Source of the DNA: Myxococcales bacterium
GTDB lineage: Bacteria; Myxococcota; Bradymonadia; UBA7976; UBA1532
Length of the DNA stretch: 64,000 nucleotides
Assembly: GCA_020633515.1 (NCBI GenBank)
Contig: JACKDM010000003.1
Coordinates: 81,786-145,785, forward strand
Reading direction: 5' to 3'
The position numbers were made by a program, and so were the translations under genes. Positions within the stretch are counted from its first letter, which is position 1; each line of letters begins with the position of its first letter. Positions 9,501 to 19,000 of the stretch are shown here, in pieces. The notes beneath the pieces are model-generated. The model saw only the letters and a list, made by a program, of their open reading frames with translations. It had not been told where the DNA came from and made no database searches.

Positions 9501-12463
9501 TCTTCGTCGACGAGGGAGAGGGTGAAGAAGGTGACGCGGCTGCCTTCGGGGCAGGTGACGCGGGCGTCGGGGCGCACGACGCGGTCGTCGCCGGGGCCGC
9601 CGTCGAAGAGGCCGGTGTCTTCGCAGAGGTAGTGCACGGCCTCGACGTCGGGGTCGACGATCGCGAGGTCTTCGAGGTCGCTCGTGACGCCGTCGACGAC
9701 GGCGCGGGCGATGGTGTCGGCGTAGCGGGCGGGGTCCTGCTCGAGGTCGCGGCGGGAGAGGCCGATGGGGGCGAGGGTCTCGTCGGTGCAGTGGATGGGG
9801 CGCAGCGAGCGGTCGCGGTTGTCGCGGCGGGGGACTTCGAAGCCTCGGAAGTCATCGGCGGGCAGGGTGGCGTCGGACTTGCGGAGGAGGAAGTAGCCAT
9901 AACCTTCGATGCCATTGTTGGCGTTGGGCTGCTCCCACAGGAAGGTCTCGAGGCGCTCGCGGTAGAGGATGAAGAGGGTGTTGTTGTCGATGAGCGCGCC
10001 GTCGATGAGCTCGACGGTGCGGTAGCGGAGGCGGCCGTCGGGCACGGGGTTGGCGCCGGGGAGCGGGGCCTCGGTGTCGAGGCAGCTATAGGTGTAGCGG
10101 CGGCCGCTCTCGTCGTCGCGCTCGCTGCGGCCGATGAAGCCGGGCAGGAGCCAGGGCATGCGGGCGTGGCGCAGGAGGGGGTTGCCATCGCAGAAGGTGT
10201 CATCGGCGGTGGTGTGATAGCGGGCGCCGACGGTGAGCTCGGAGACGAGGTCGGAGACGAAGGTGAGGCACTCGTCGCCGGCGCGGTCGGCGCAGGCGGC
10301 GGGGTCGCTGGCGAAGGCGAGCGCGAGCTGGGGCAGGCCGGCGTACTGCAAGGCGCGCGGGCTCTGGATGCGGCCGACGAAGCAGTGGGCGCCGTCGCAG
10401 TCGGGGCCGCCTTCGCCGGGGGCGGCGGGGCGGATGTTGAGCGCCATCGGCATCTCGACGACGCCCGATGGCACCGGGACGTTGATGGGATCGGTGGTGT
10501 AGGTGAGGAAGCCGTCGAAGTTGTCGAACGGGTAGCAGACGCTGCCGCGGCCGCAGCCGAGCTCGGCGAGGCGGCGCGAGCGCCAGGACTCGGTGCGGGT
10601 GGCGACGAGCCCGGCCTGGAACTGCGCGAAGCTGAGGCGGCCCTGGCGGAAGTTGCCCCACAGGCGCACGAAGGCGTTCTCGACCTCTTCGAGCGCGGCG
10701 GGGTCGTCCTTGGCGGCGATCCAGGCGTCGAGGCCGGCGTCCTTGAAGTTGCCGAAGACGTAGCTCTCGCCGGTCCACTGGCCGGTGGGGGTGGCGCTGC
10801 GGGTGATGACGAGCGCGCGCACGCCGTTGTGGGCGGTGGCGAGCTCGACGGCGCCCTGCCAGCGGGGGCGGTCGAAGCCGCGGCCTTCGTCGAAGCTCAG
10901 GGTGAGGGTGGCGCCGGCGTCGAGGGTGAAGTCGATGACGGGCGCGGTCGAGGGGGCGCGGCCGTCGACGCTGATCTCGACCCACCACAGCGGGCAGTGG
11001 GGGGCCTCGCAGCCTTCGGTGAAGAGGACCTCGTCGCGGTCGCCGTCGCCGGCGAAGGCGAGGTGGCTCTGGCGGGTGAGGGTGAAGTCGACGGGGACGG
11101 GGGTGTTGTTGGTGACGTGCAGCTCGGCGCGGCCCTCGGGGTTGCCGAGGTCGAGCGCGTCGAGGCTGAGGGTGAAGGGCTCGCCGATGGGGGCGGCGGG
11201 GCCGTCGGTGGGGGGCACGCTCTGGCGGCAGAAGCCGTTGTCGCCGTCCTGGAGCTGGCAGTGCTGGCGGGGGCCGCAGGCGTCGGCGGCGGAGACGGTG
11301 CAGGCGCGGCGGCAGACGTGGCGGTGGCAGACGGCGCCGTCGACGCAGTCGGCGGCGGTGTCGCAGTTGGAGACGCAGCGGCCGATGAGGCAGGTCTGGA
11401 AGTCGGGGCAGTCGACGTCGCTGAGGCAGAGCGCGGGCGCATCACCGGGGGCGAGGCACTGGCCGTCGGTGCAGGCGGTGTCGCCGAAGCAGCCGGCGAG
11501 GAGGCCATCGGCGGGGCACTCGACGAAGCGGCCGCTCGCGAGCTGGACGCCGGTGGCGCAGGGCGTGTAGCAGCGCAGCTCGCCGGGGGCGCGGGCGGCG
11601 AGGCCGCGGGGGTCCTGGCAGAGGCCGCGGGCGTCGCAGCCGAGGCCGTCGTTGCAGCCGCCGTCGTCGCGGCAGTGGCAGCCTTCGCTGCCGCGGGCGC
11701 AGGCGACGCAGGTGTCGTCTTCGCAGCGGTGGCCGGGGTCGCAGGTGCCGTCGGCGAAGCAGGCGCCGCCGAGGGCGCCGGTGGCGTCGACGCAGATCGC
11801 GCCGCCGCGGCAGCGCAGCCCGAGGTCGCAGGTGCCGGCGGCGCAGAGGCAGCCGCGCTGGCCGGCGACGCAGTCATCGGACATGCAGTGGCCCTCGACG
11901 CAGGAGGTGCCGGCGTCGTCGCAGGCGAAGCCGCCGCGGCAGGCGCAGCCATCGCGGCCGGGCGCGCAGCCTTCGGCGACGCAGATGCCTTCGACGCAGG
12001 CGAGCGGGGCGCCGTCGAGGTCCTGGCCGCAGCTCCGCTGGGGGCCGCAGGCGCAGCCGGCCTCGCCCATGGGGCAGCCGATGCGCTGGCAGGTGTCGGT
12101 GGCGGGGTCGCAGAAGCCGTCTTCGGTGTTGCACTCACCGGCGGCGCAGGCGCAGCCGAGGTCGCCTTCGGGGCAGGGCGGGGGCGGCTGGCAGGTGCCA
12201 TCGGCGCACGCGAGGTCGCCGTCGCAGGTGTCATCGGCGAGGCAGGCGCAGCCATCGGCGCCGGCCGGGCAGGGGTCGGGCTGGCAGGTGCCATCGAGGC
12301 AGACGAGCGCGCCGTCGCAGGCGCCGGCGAGGCAGTCGCACCCGAGCGCGCCGGGGTCGCAGACCGCCGCGTCGGGGTCGGGTGGTCGGTCGTCGCCGCC
12401 GTCGCCGCAGCCGGCGAGGGCGAGGGTGAGCGCGAGCGGGAGCCAGGGGAGCAGGCGGTTCAT
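6518..12463 (-). CDS. Giant Cys-rich lipoprotein with Tc toxin A-subunit-like C-terminal half
   Basis: 1981 residues. The lipoprotein signal ends in L-A-G-C (Cys19), and G-A-G-G-A precedes the ATG. Residues 20-430 are Cys-rich repeats like those of the neighbouring lipoproteins; about 430-600 look like a beta sandwich. From about 1150 the protein is mostly helical: a Gly/Ala-rich hydrophobic segment (about 1576-1608), then a long coiled coil rich in Gln, Leu and Glu (about 1620-1715), a helical F-Y-x-x-L-R-E-V-Y-K segment, and L-I-A-L-E-D-A-F-R-D-F-E. A terminal beta domain (about 1846-1981) ends in D-D-V-R-L-Y-I-Y-Y. The order of long helices, F-Y-region, Leu-x-x-(M/L)-E-D-A helix and closing D-V-x-L-x-(I/L)-x-Y strand is that of the C-terminal part of Tc toxin TcA subunits. 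A TcB/TcC-like gene lies upstream in the same operon. The Tc assignment is inference from pattern. Confidence 0.6.
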   Translation of the reverse strand: MNRLLPWLPLALTLALAGCGDGGDDRPPDPDAAVCDPGALGCDCLAGACDGALVCLDGTCQPDPCPAGADGCACLADDTCDGDLACADGTCQPPPPCPEGDLGCACAAGECNTEDGFCDPATDTCQRIGCPMGEAGCACGPQRSCGQDLDGAPLACVEGICVAEGCAPGRDGCACRGGFACDDAGTSCVEGHCMSDDCVAGQRGCLCAAGTCDLGLRCRGGAICVDATGALGGACFADGTCDPGHRCEDDTCVACARGSEGCHCRDDGGCNDGLGCDARGLCQDPRGLAARAPGELRCYTPCATGVQLASGRFVECPADGLLAGCFGDTACTDGQCLAPGDAPALCLSDVDCPDFQTCLIGRCVSNCDTAADCVDGAVCHRHVCRRACTVSAADACGPRQHCQLQDGDNGFCRQSVPPTDGPAAPIGEPFTLSLDALDLGNPEGRAELHVTNNTPVPVDFTLTRQSHLAFAGDGDRDEVLFTEGCEAPHCPLWWVEISVDGRAPSTAPVIDFTLDAGATLTLSFDEGRGFDRPRWQGAVELATAHNGVRALVITRSATPTGQWTGESYVFGNFKDAGLDAWIAAKDDPAALEEVENAFVRLWGNFRQGRLSFAQFQAGLVATRTESWRSRRLAELGCGRGSVCYPFDNFDGFLTYTTDPINVPVPSGVVEMPMALNIRPAAPGEGGPDCDGAHCFVGRIQSPRALQYAGLPQLALAFASDPAACADRAGDECLTFVSDLVSELTVGARYHTTADDTFCDGNPLLRHARMPWLLPGFIGRSERDDESGRRYTYSCLDTEAPLPGANPVPDGRLRYRTVELIDGALIDNNTLFILYRERLETFLWEQPNANNGIEGYGYFLLRKSDATLPADDFRGFEVPRRDNRDRSLRPIHCTDETLAPIGLSRRDLEQDPARYADTIARAVVDGVTSDLEDLAIVDPDVEAVHYLCEDTGLFDGGPGDDRVVRPDARVTCPEGSRVTFFTLSLVDEDAPLLDDCGRLGLADCHQAWLAARPCQQSGTCGQQLDRWLDDDRHGLRLDPYFRCEDPNRALCNDDRRDLTRGKVFFAAEDDVTVFRPIRAEIADAFRYRTRFVNRSGNNLGFVPEICIPGGDDLVPYCYDPDAIEALRTRVECALELYTDHFDALSGPERQSLRAMLIENFASAEEIDAQNQSIVRRGFEFLDAELMIMLGDEHYTRALASRFDLAQNRVASFEGDLFEQDGIRLSGVAGAEMHALYTAVQYYQSTLDRFYDLSPIIAGSVKAERERGKPGFITTAAVESYFGRLIRASTQKARAWADISERYQNFGRPDLARRVIERSYTASYLESMILTRLMQEIVDITAPEEIAQLQQQIEDGQRTYRVALAVMRQHYADISDDLNYFGFAPDFIPFPALEGLNDTSFEVARQRALDRITLAQAAETLALEANQSFNTDTASFQNELARIGNTYDAQLADLCGTFDADGRVFPATARYAHQSPATLRVGDPCGIVGNGQIHQAMGDLDITLTEMRRVRQAIANTHAEAAIEEARWNASCRATDAFADFNYATGGVINNVQTFIDGSRTVLAGMDRLLNEATTIAAMSKCSIILGVASGGDCPTAGISIGVALAAFAAYEGARVSIDLALNLSEREIRDMQREVEFARDRLTCDLTAIDGEARVRTILLRLAELKLEALKAEYQVSQAISQIQQLRNQATRLQQEQAETEALTINVEAARNNPNVRIYRNDAILNADVTFYSALREVYKATRVFEYYTSQSYGPLEQLFITRMVSRGDANLQLYLIALEDAFRDFEDTYGLPARRLEILSLKDDILAIPRIDVEGTGQALTEAERTRRFRDALTDPRRLDENGYLTIPFSTSDGSLSPLTRNHKISHVEAEIIGGGQGDLLARVYLRMAGTSRVSALGSPDPIFYTFPERLAVINPFFEGSKPAHIDPDIYRNRNLFDRPLVNSRWEFVLNTLDESVNADLDLRGLDDVRLYIYYNDFTEF

Positions 12464-12516
12464 GGGTCCTCGTCAGTCGCCGCGCGGCGGCGGGTGATGG
12501 GGGTGAAGCGGTCGGA

Positions 12517-12948
12517 TCAGCGGGCGGCGAGCGTGAGCGCGGCGCCGGCGATGGCGCGGCCGGCGCGGTCGAAGCAGGCGGTGCTCTCGATCTGCACCTC
12601 GGCGCCGCCGGTGGCGAGCGCGAGCGCGTCGGCGGCGAAGGGGGCGTCCGCGCGGTGGGCGAAGGCGACGGCGAGGCGCTCGCCGCGGCGCAGCGTGCGG
12701 CCCTCGACGGCGGCGCCGAACGCGACGTCGGCGATGCGGCGGTCGGGGTCTTGGAACATGACCTCGCAGGCGCGGGCTTCGGCGGGCACGCCGAGCGTGA
12801 CGTCGGGGATCGGCGTGTCGGGCGCGCCGGCGTCGGCGGCGGGCGGCTGCGGGTCGCCGCCGCTGTCGTCGCAGGCGGTGGCGAGGCCGAGCGCGGCGAC
12901 GAGGGCGGCGAGGCGGGCGAGGGCGGCGAAGGCGGTCGGGCGGTTCAT
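12517..12948 (-). CDS. Small lipoprotein between the two Tc-like genes
   Basis: 143 residues. The start at 12948 has G-G-A-G upstream, and an upstream in-frame start lacks a better site. The lipoprotein signal ends in L-A-T-A-C, followed by an Asp/Pro/Ala-rich linker and an approximately 90-residue domain with alternating hydrophobic residues and two cysteines, plausibly an all-beta fold. No family was recognised. It lies 67 bp after the RHS gene and 53 bp before the TcA-like gene. That position is compatible with a chaperone, tether or immunity partner, but nothing in the sequence proves this. Confidence 0.62.
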   Translation of the reverse strand: MNRPTAFAALARLAALVAALGLATACDDSGGDPQPPAADAGAPDTPIPDVTLGVPAEARACEVMFQDPDRRIADVAFGAAVEGRTLRRGERLAVAFAHRADAPFAADALALATGGAEVQIESTACFDRAGRAIAGAALTLAAR

Positions 12949-13015
12949 CGGTGGCTCCGAGGCCGGCGGGTGACCGGCGTCCTGGGTGTCGAGTCGGGCT
13001 TGCGGGGCGGCCGGG

Positions 13016-16000
13016 CTACTCACCTTGCGCGCTGCTCGTGGGCTCGGGGATGAGGCCGGTCGAGAGGAGCTGCGTCTCGGTGCGGGCGCGGAGGGCGTTG
13101 TTGTATTTGGCGACCTTGCCCTCGTAGTGCTTGACGGCCATCTCGAGCACGTTCGGCAGGTCTTCGAGGAGCTTCGCGGCGTCGGCGGGGTTCTTGGGGT
13201 CGAGATTGCTGACCGTGTAGAGGTCCTGGAGCGCCTCGGCGACCTCGCCGAGCCCGCCGACGACGTCGAGCACGCCGACCACGTCGCCGCCGGCGACCTC
13301 GACGACGCCGAGCGCGGTCTCGGCGGCGCCCTTGGCGGCCTTGGCGACGGCGAGGCTCTGCTTGACGCGCTTGACGAAGGTGGGGTTGGTCAGGGTGGCG
13401 ACGCGCTTGTTGGCGAACTCGACCTTCTTCTGGAGCTCGGGCGTCGACATCGTGGTGGTGTCGCCGGCCATGCGGCGCACGTTCCAGTCGACGGCCTTGC
13501 CGAGGTTCTTGACCGAGCTGCGGCAGGCGTTGCAGGCCTTGCGCAGCGTCTGGGCGGCCTTGTTGGCCTTGGCCCGGGGCTGCTTGTTGCCCTGGTCGGG
13601 GGTGGCGCCGCCGCCCTTCTTGGTCTCGCCGCCTTCGAGGCCGTCGGGGTCGATGACGTTGGCGTAGTTGTCGCCGACGTAGCCGTAGACGTTGAGCGAC
13701 TCGGCGGGGTTGGCCTGGTCGCCGGCGACCGAGACGGCGAAGCGCGGGTCGGGGCTCATCCAGCGGCCGGTGGTGGGGTCGAGCAGGCGGTGCTCGAAGT
13801 TGACGAGGCCGGTGACGGCGTCGTGCTCCTGGCCGGTGAAGCCATAGACGTCGACGTCGCCGAAGCCATCGTCGCGCTCGACGCCGGTGGGGAGGAAGGC
13901 GCGCTTGCCGATGACTTCGCCGGTGTCACCGTCGGTGGCCATCACGATGGAGCCTTGGTGGTCGTGGTGCAGGTAGGTCACCGCGGGGCCGCGGTCGAGG
14001 AACATGCGGCGCACGGCCGAGTTGAGGAGCGCGCCGGCGGGCGAGGGATCGGCTTCGGGGGCGTCGATGACACCTTCGGCGGCGGCGAGCGCGATCCAGG
14101 CGTCGGCGGCGTCGATGCGGCCGTCGGTGTCGCCTTGCGGGGCGAGATCGGTGAGCGCGACGGTGGCGAGCGCGGTGTCTTCGACGCGGGCGAGGCGGTT
14201 CTGGCCGAGCTTGACATAGAGCGTCGAGATGCCATCGCGCAGTTCGAAGGCGGGGCCGGCGTAGAGGGTGGTGCTGTCGCCCTCGACCTTGGCGGCGCGG
14301 CGGTGGCCGAGGTCGTAGGCATAGCGGGCGAGGATGGCATCGTCGGCGTCGCGCACGGTCTGCAGGCGGCCGCGGGCGTCCCATTCGAAGGTCTGCGCGC
14401 CGCGCTGCACGGCGTCGCCGGCGGCGTCGTAGCTCAGCGCGAGGCCGCCGGCGCGGGTGAGGGCGTTGGGGCCGAAGCCGTCGTAGGCATAGCTGCCGAC
14501 GCGCAGGCGGGTGTCATCGCGCGATGACGCGCGGGTGACGACGTTGCCGATCAGGTCGAAGCGCGAGGTGATCTCTTCGTCGCCGACGGCGGCGGTGAGG
14601 GTGCGATACCAGGCGTCGTAGGCATAGCGGGCGCCGAGGTCGGGGCCCGGGGTGGTGGCGGTGTCTTCGATCTCGAGGAGGTTGCCGGCGCGGTCGCGGG
14701 TGTAGGCGAGCGCTTGCAGGGTCTCGCCGGCGGCGTCGGTGATCGCGCGGTGGGCGAGGCGCAGCACGGCGTCGAAGCGCTGCTCGGTGCGGGTGCCGTC
14801 GGCGGTGGTGGTCGCGCGGTGCTGGCCGCGGTCGTCGTACTCGATCGCGGTGACGAGGCCGTCGATGGCGACGAGGCGCGAGGCGGCGTCGTAGTGATAG
14901 GCGAGGGTGCGGCCGCCGGGGAAGGTGGCTTCGACGAGGCGGTCGGCGTTGTCGTAGGTCAGTTCGAAGGTGAAGGGCACGCCCTCGATGCGCCGCTCGG
15001 TGCGGGTCTGGCGGCCGCGGAGGTCGTAGCCGAGGCGCTCGCTGTTGATGCCGGCGAGGCCGGGGAACTCGGCGCGCACCGCGCGGCCGGCGGTGTTGCT
15101 GCACACCGCGTCGTCGCAGCTCGGGTCGTGGTCCCACACGACGCGCTGGAGGGTGGCGTCGCGGTCGGCCTCGTCCCACTGCTCGACGAGGCGGTTGCGG
15201 CCGTCGAAGCGCGAGAGCAGCACGACGCCGCGGGGGTCTTCGAGGCGGATGAGGTTGCCGGCGTCGTCGTAGGCCATGCGGGTCGCGCCGCCCTTGTTGG
15301 GGTCGTCGATCTGCACGACGCGGCCGAGCAGGTCGTAGCGCTGGTGTTTGGTGTTGCCCTCGGCGTCGATGGCGGCGCGGACGCGGCTGAGGCCGTCGTA
15401 GACGGTGCGGGTGAGGGCGACGCTGCCGTCGGCGAGGCGGCGCTCGACGGCGACGAGGCGGCCGAGGCCGTCCATGCGGCGGGTGGTGGGGGTGTCGGCA
15501 TGCGGGCTCTGGGGGTCGGTGTCTTCTTCGTCGGCGGTGGTGATGGTCAGCGGGCCGTAGCGGGTCTCGGCGGTCGAGGCGGCGCCGAAGAGCTCGGCGT
15601 CGGGCAGGGTCGAGCGCAGCGCGCGGCCGGTGGCGTCGCGGAAGAGCTCGACGAAGCGGCTCTCGGCGGGCGGCGCGAGGTCGCACTCGCCGGTGGCGCC
15701 GAGGTAGGGCTGGTGGATCCGCCAGGGCTGGCCGGCGACGTTGAAGAGGCTGAAGCCCGAGACCTGCCAGGTGTCGGCGTCGACGCGGGTGCGGGTCTGG
15801 AAGGTGCGGCCGCGGCCGTCGAGGCAGTCGACGTTCTGGATGTCGAGCGCGCCGCCGGGCGCGGAGCGGAGCCGCGAGACGATGCGGGAGAGCGGGCTGC
15901 CGAGCGCGTAGTCGTAGACCGCGCTCGGCGCGTCGAGGCTGTCGCCCGGGCGCGCGGTCGCGACCATGCGGCCGAACTCGTCGTAGGCGTAGAGCGTGCT

Positions 16001-19000
16001 GCGGCGCGCCGAGCGCACGCTCCCGGCGGCGTCGACCCGCATCCAGGCGGTGCCTTCGATGACCTGGTCGAAGAGCGGCTCGTAGCGCAGCTCGCGGCGG
16101 AGGCGGTAGGGCGCGCCGGCCTCGTCGGTGAGCAGCAGGTCGGCGGCGACGACGCGGAGGCCGGTGTCGTCGAGGGTGTAGATCGAGCGGTGGGTGTCGC
16201 CGCCGGGCTCGCCGAGCGGGTCGAGGGTCTCGATGACGTTGCCGTGCGCGTCGCGGCGGTAGCGGCCGGTCGCGATGACCGCGTCGCCGGCGGCGTCGAC
16301 CTTCTCGGTGGTGCGGGTGACGCTGCCGCGGGTGAGCGCGCCGAGGGGGAGGCCTTCGAAGGCGGGGCCGTCGTAGTAGGTGAGCGACTCGGTGCGCAGC
16401 GGGCTCTCGGGGTCGGCGTAGGTCGCGACGCGGTAGGGCGCGCCGAGGATCCAGCGGCCGTCGGTGTCGGCGCCGGGGGTGATGTAGTCGGTCTCGATGT
16501 AGACCTCGTCGCCGCGGCACTGCGATCCGCAGGCGGCGCCGAAGTCGTCGGGGCCGCGGTCGCCGCAGGGCGCGCAGGCGCCGGCGCCGGTCTCGACGAC
16601 GCCGAGGCGGGCGGCGAGGGTGACGTTGCCGTAGCCGTCGTAGGTGGTCTCTTCGCGCAGCAGCAGGTGCTCGGCGGCGGCGGCGCCTTCGATGACGCGG
16701 GTCTCGGTCGCGGTCGGGCAGATGAAGCGGATCGCGGGCGTGGTCGCGGGGACCTCGGCGAGCGGGCAGTCTTCGAAGGTGGTGCGCACCTCGCCGAGCG
16801 GGCGGCCGTCGCTCTGGGTCTGCTCTTCGATCAACAGCCCGTGGCGGTAGGGGTCGACGGCGCCGACGTCGTAGCGCGCGATCTGGAGCCCGCCCTCTTG
16901 CGTGGCGTCGCCCTCGCTGTGGATCTCGACGTGGCCGAAGCCGCGGAAGCGCTTCTCGACGCCGTCGTAGTAGCCGTCGCGGTAGCGGTAGCGGGTGGTC
17001 TCGCGCACGCCGCTGAGCAGGTCGGTGCGGTCGATGCGATCGACGACGAGCATCGGGTGCGGCAGCGGGTGGGTCGGCGCGGCGCCGTCCTCGGCGAGCT
17101 GCTGCACCGCCGTGGTGTAGGTGATCTCGGTGAGCTGGCCGAGGCTGTTCTCGACGCGGGCGAGCTGGTTGGGGCGCACGGGGAAGAGCTCGAGCGCGGT
17201 GACCTCGCCCTGCGCGTCGAGCCAGACGACGTCGGTGGAGCCGTTGCCGTTGACGTCGGCCATGAGCACGGTGACGGTCGCGTCGCGCAGCGGCAGCTCG
17301 CCGTCGACGTCGGCGTCGCTGAGCAGCACCGGCGCGGCGAAGTCCTCGCCGTTGCGGTTGAGCGCGAAGCGCACGCCGCGGCCGGCGACGATGACCACGT
17401 CGGCGAGGCCGTCGCCGTTGATGTCGTCGAGGGTCGCCAGATCGAGCTCGCTCTCGTCGATCGGGAGCCGCTGCACGTCGACCTCGGCGCCCCAGCGGCC
17501 GTGGCCGAGGTTGAGCTTGTAGCGCAGCCCGCCGACGCCGAGCCGCACCGCGTCGAGGAGCCCGTCGCCGTTCATGTCGGCGAGCTCGACGTCGTCGACG
17601 AGGAGGTCGTAGCCGAGCAGGTCGATGTCTTCGTCCTCGACGAAGCCGTCGGCGCCGAGGTTGCGCCAGACGCTCGTCGTCTCGCGGGTGCTGCGCATCA
17701 GGTCGATGCGCTTGTCGTTGTCGAGGTCGATGAAGCGCAGCGTGCGCAGCGCGCCCTCTTCGAAGTCGGCGGCGAGCGCGTCGCCGACCGAATCGGTCTC
17801 GGCGAGCGGGGCGAGCGCGGCCCAGTCGCCGCCGCCGAGGTTCATCAGCGCGCGGCCGTTGCGGGCGTCGAGCAGATCGGCGAAGCCGTCGCCGTCGACG
17901 TCGAGGACCTGCACCGAGGGCGTGCCGAGGCGGAAGCCGCTGCCGACGCCGATCGCGCTCTGGACGGCCTGCGCCGCGAAGCGGGGGCGGCCGTCGGGGG
18001 CGAGGGTGTTGAGGATGAAGCGGTGGGGGCCGTCGTCGGTGGTGTCGACGAGGTCGGGGAGCGCGTCGCCGTTGATGTCGACGAGCGTGGCGCGGCCGAC
18101 GCCGATGTTGACGCCGATGTTGCCCATGTCGATGACGAACGGCCGCTCGCAGCCGGCCGGGTCGTCGCAGACGCCTTCGAGGCTGCGCGAGTAGCCGAAG
18201 CGCTGCACGGCGGGGTAGAGGCCGCCCTGCGCGCCGCGCATCGCGACCTCGCGCAGCCGGGTGAAGCCGCCCGAGTCGACGTAGCGCTCATAGGCGAGCT
18301 GGTAGCGGCGGATCCGGTCGTCGCCGGAGAAGACATCGATCTCCGCGAGCCGCACCGTCAGCCGCTCGTCGAAGCCGGCCTTGGCGTCGGAGAGCGCCTC
18401 GCCGCCGGTCTCGTCGGCGCGGGGCTCGTAGCCGAAGCTCACCGCGTAGCGCGCCGCGCCGCGGTCGTCGAAGACGTACTCGATCTGCCGCACGAGCGAG
18501 ACGGCGCCCGACTTCTCGTAGGCGTAGGCCATGCGGTGGCCGTAGACGTCGACCACCTCGACCATCATGTAGCGGAACGTGCCATCGGGCCCCGAGACGC
18601 GGGCGGCGGGCACGAGCGTGCCATCGGCGCGGGCGCCGAAGGTCGCGACGCGGCCGTCGGGGTATTCGGCGCGCCAATACCCCTCGCGGCCATCGCCGGC
18701 GTCGAGCCAGGTGTAGCGCACGAAGCCGCCCTCGTAGCGCGCGCGGTAGGTGGGCACCGGCGCGCCGGGCAGCTCGACGAGCTCGTCGCCGCCGTCGACG
18801 GTGAACAGGTCGCCGCGGCCGTAGCGGGGCAGCCCGAAGACCGTGCCGCGCTCGATGTGCGGCGTGGTCAGCGACCAGCCGACGCCGACGGTCGAGCTGC
18901 CCGCGCCCGAGCTGTAGGCGAGCCGCAGCGCGGGGGTGAGCCCTTCGAAGCCGCGCGGCACCTCGATCGGCACCCCGTAGCTCATCACGCCCATGTTGGG

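Noticed and set aside
5056..12973. Plus-strand open frames of 400-1300 residues across the Tc-like operon
   Set aside because: Composition is Val/Ala/Gly/Glu-rich with no recognisable motif, mirroring the codons of the minus-strand genes.
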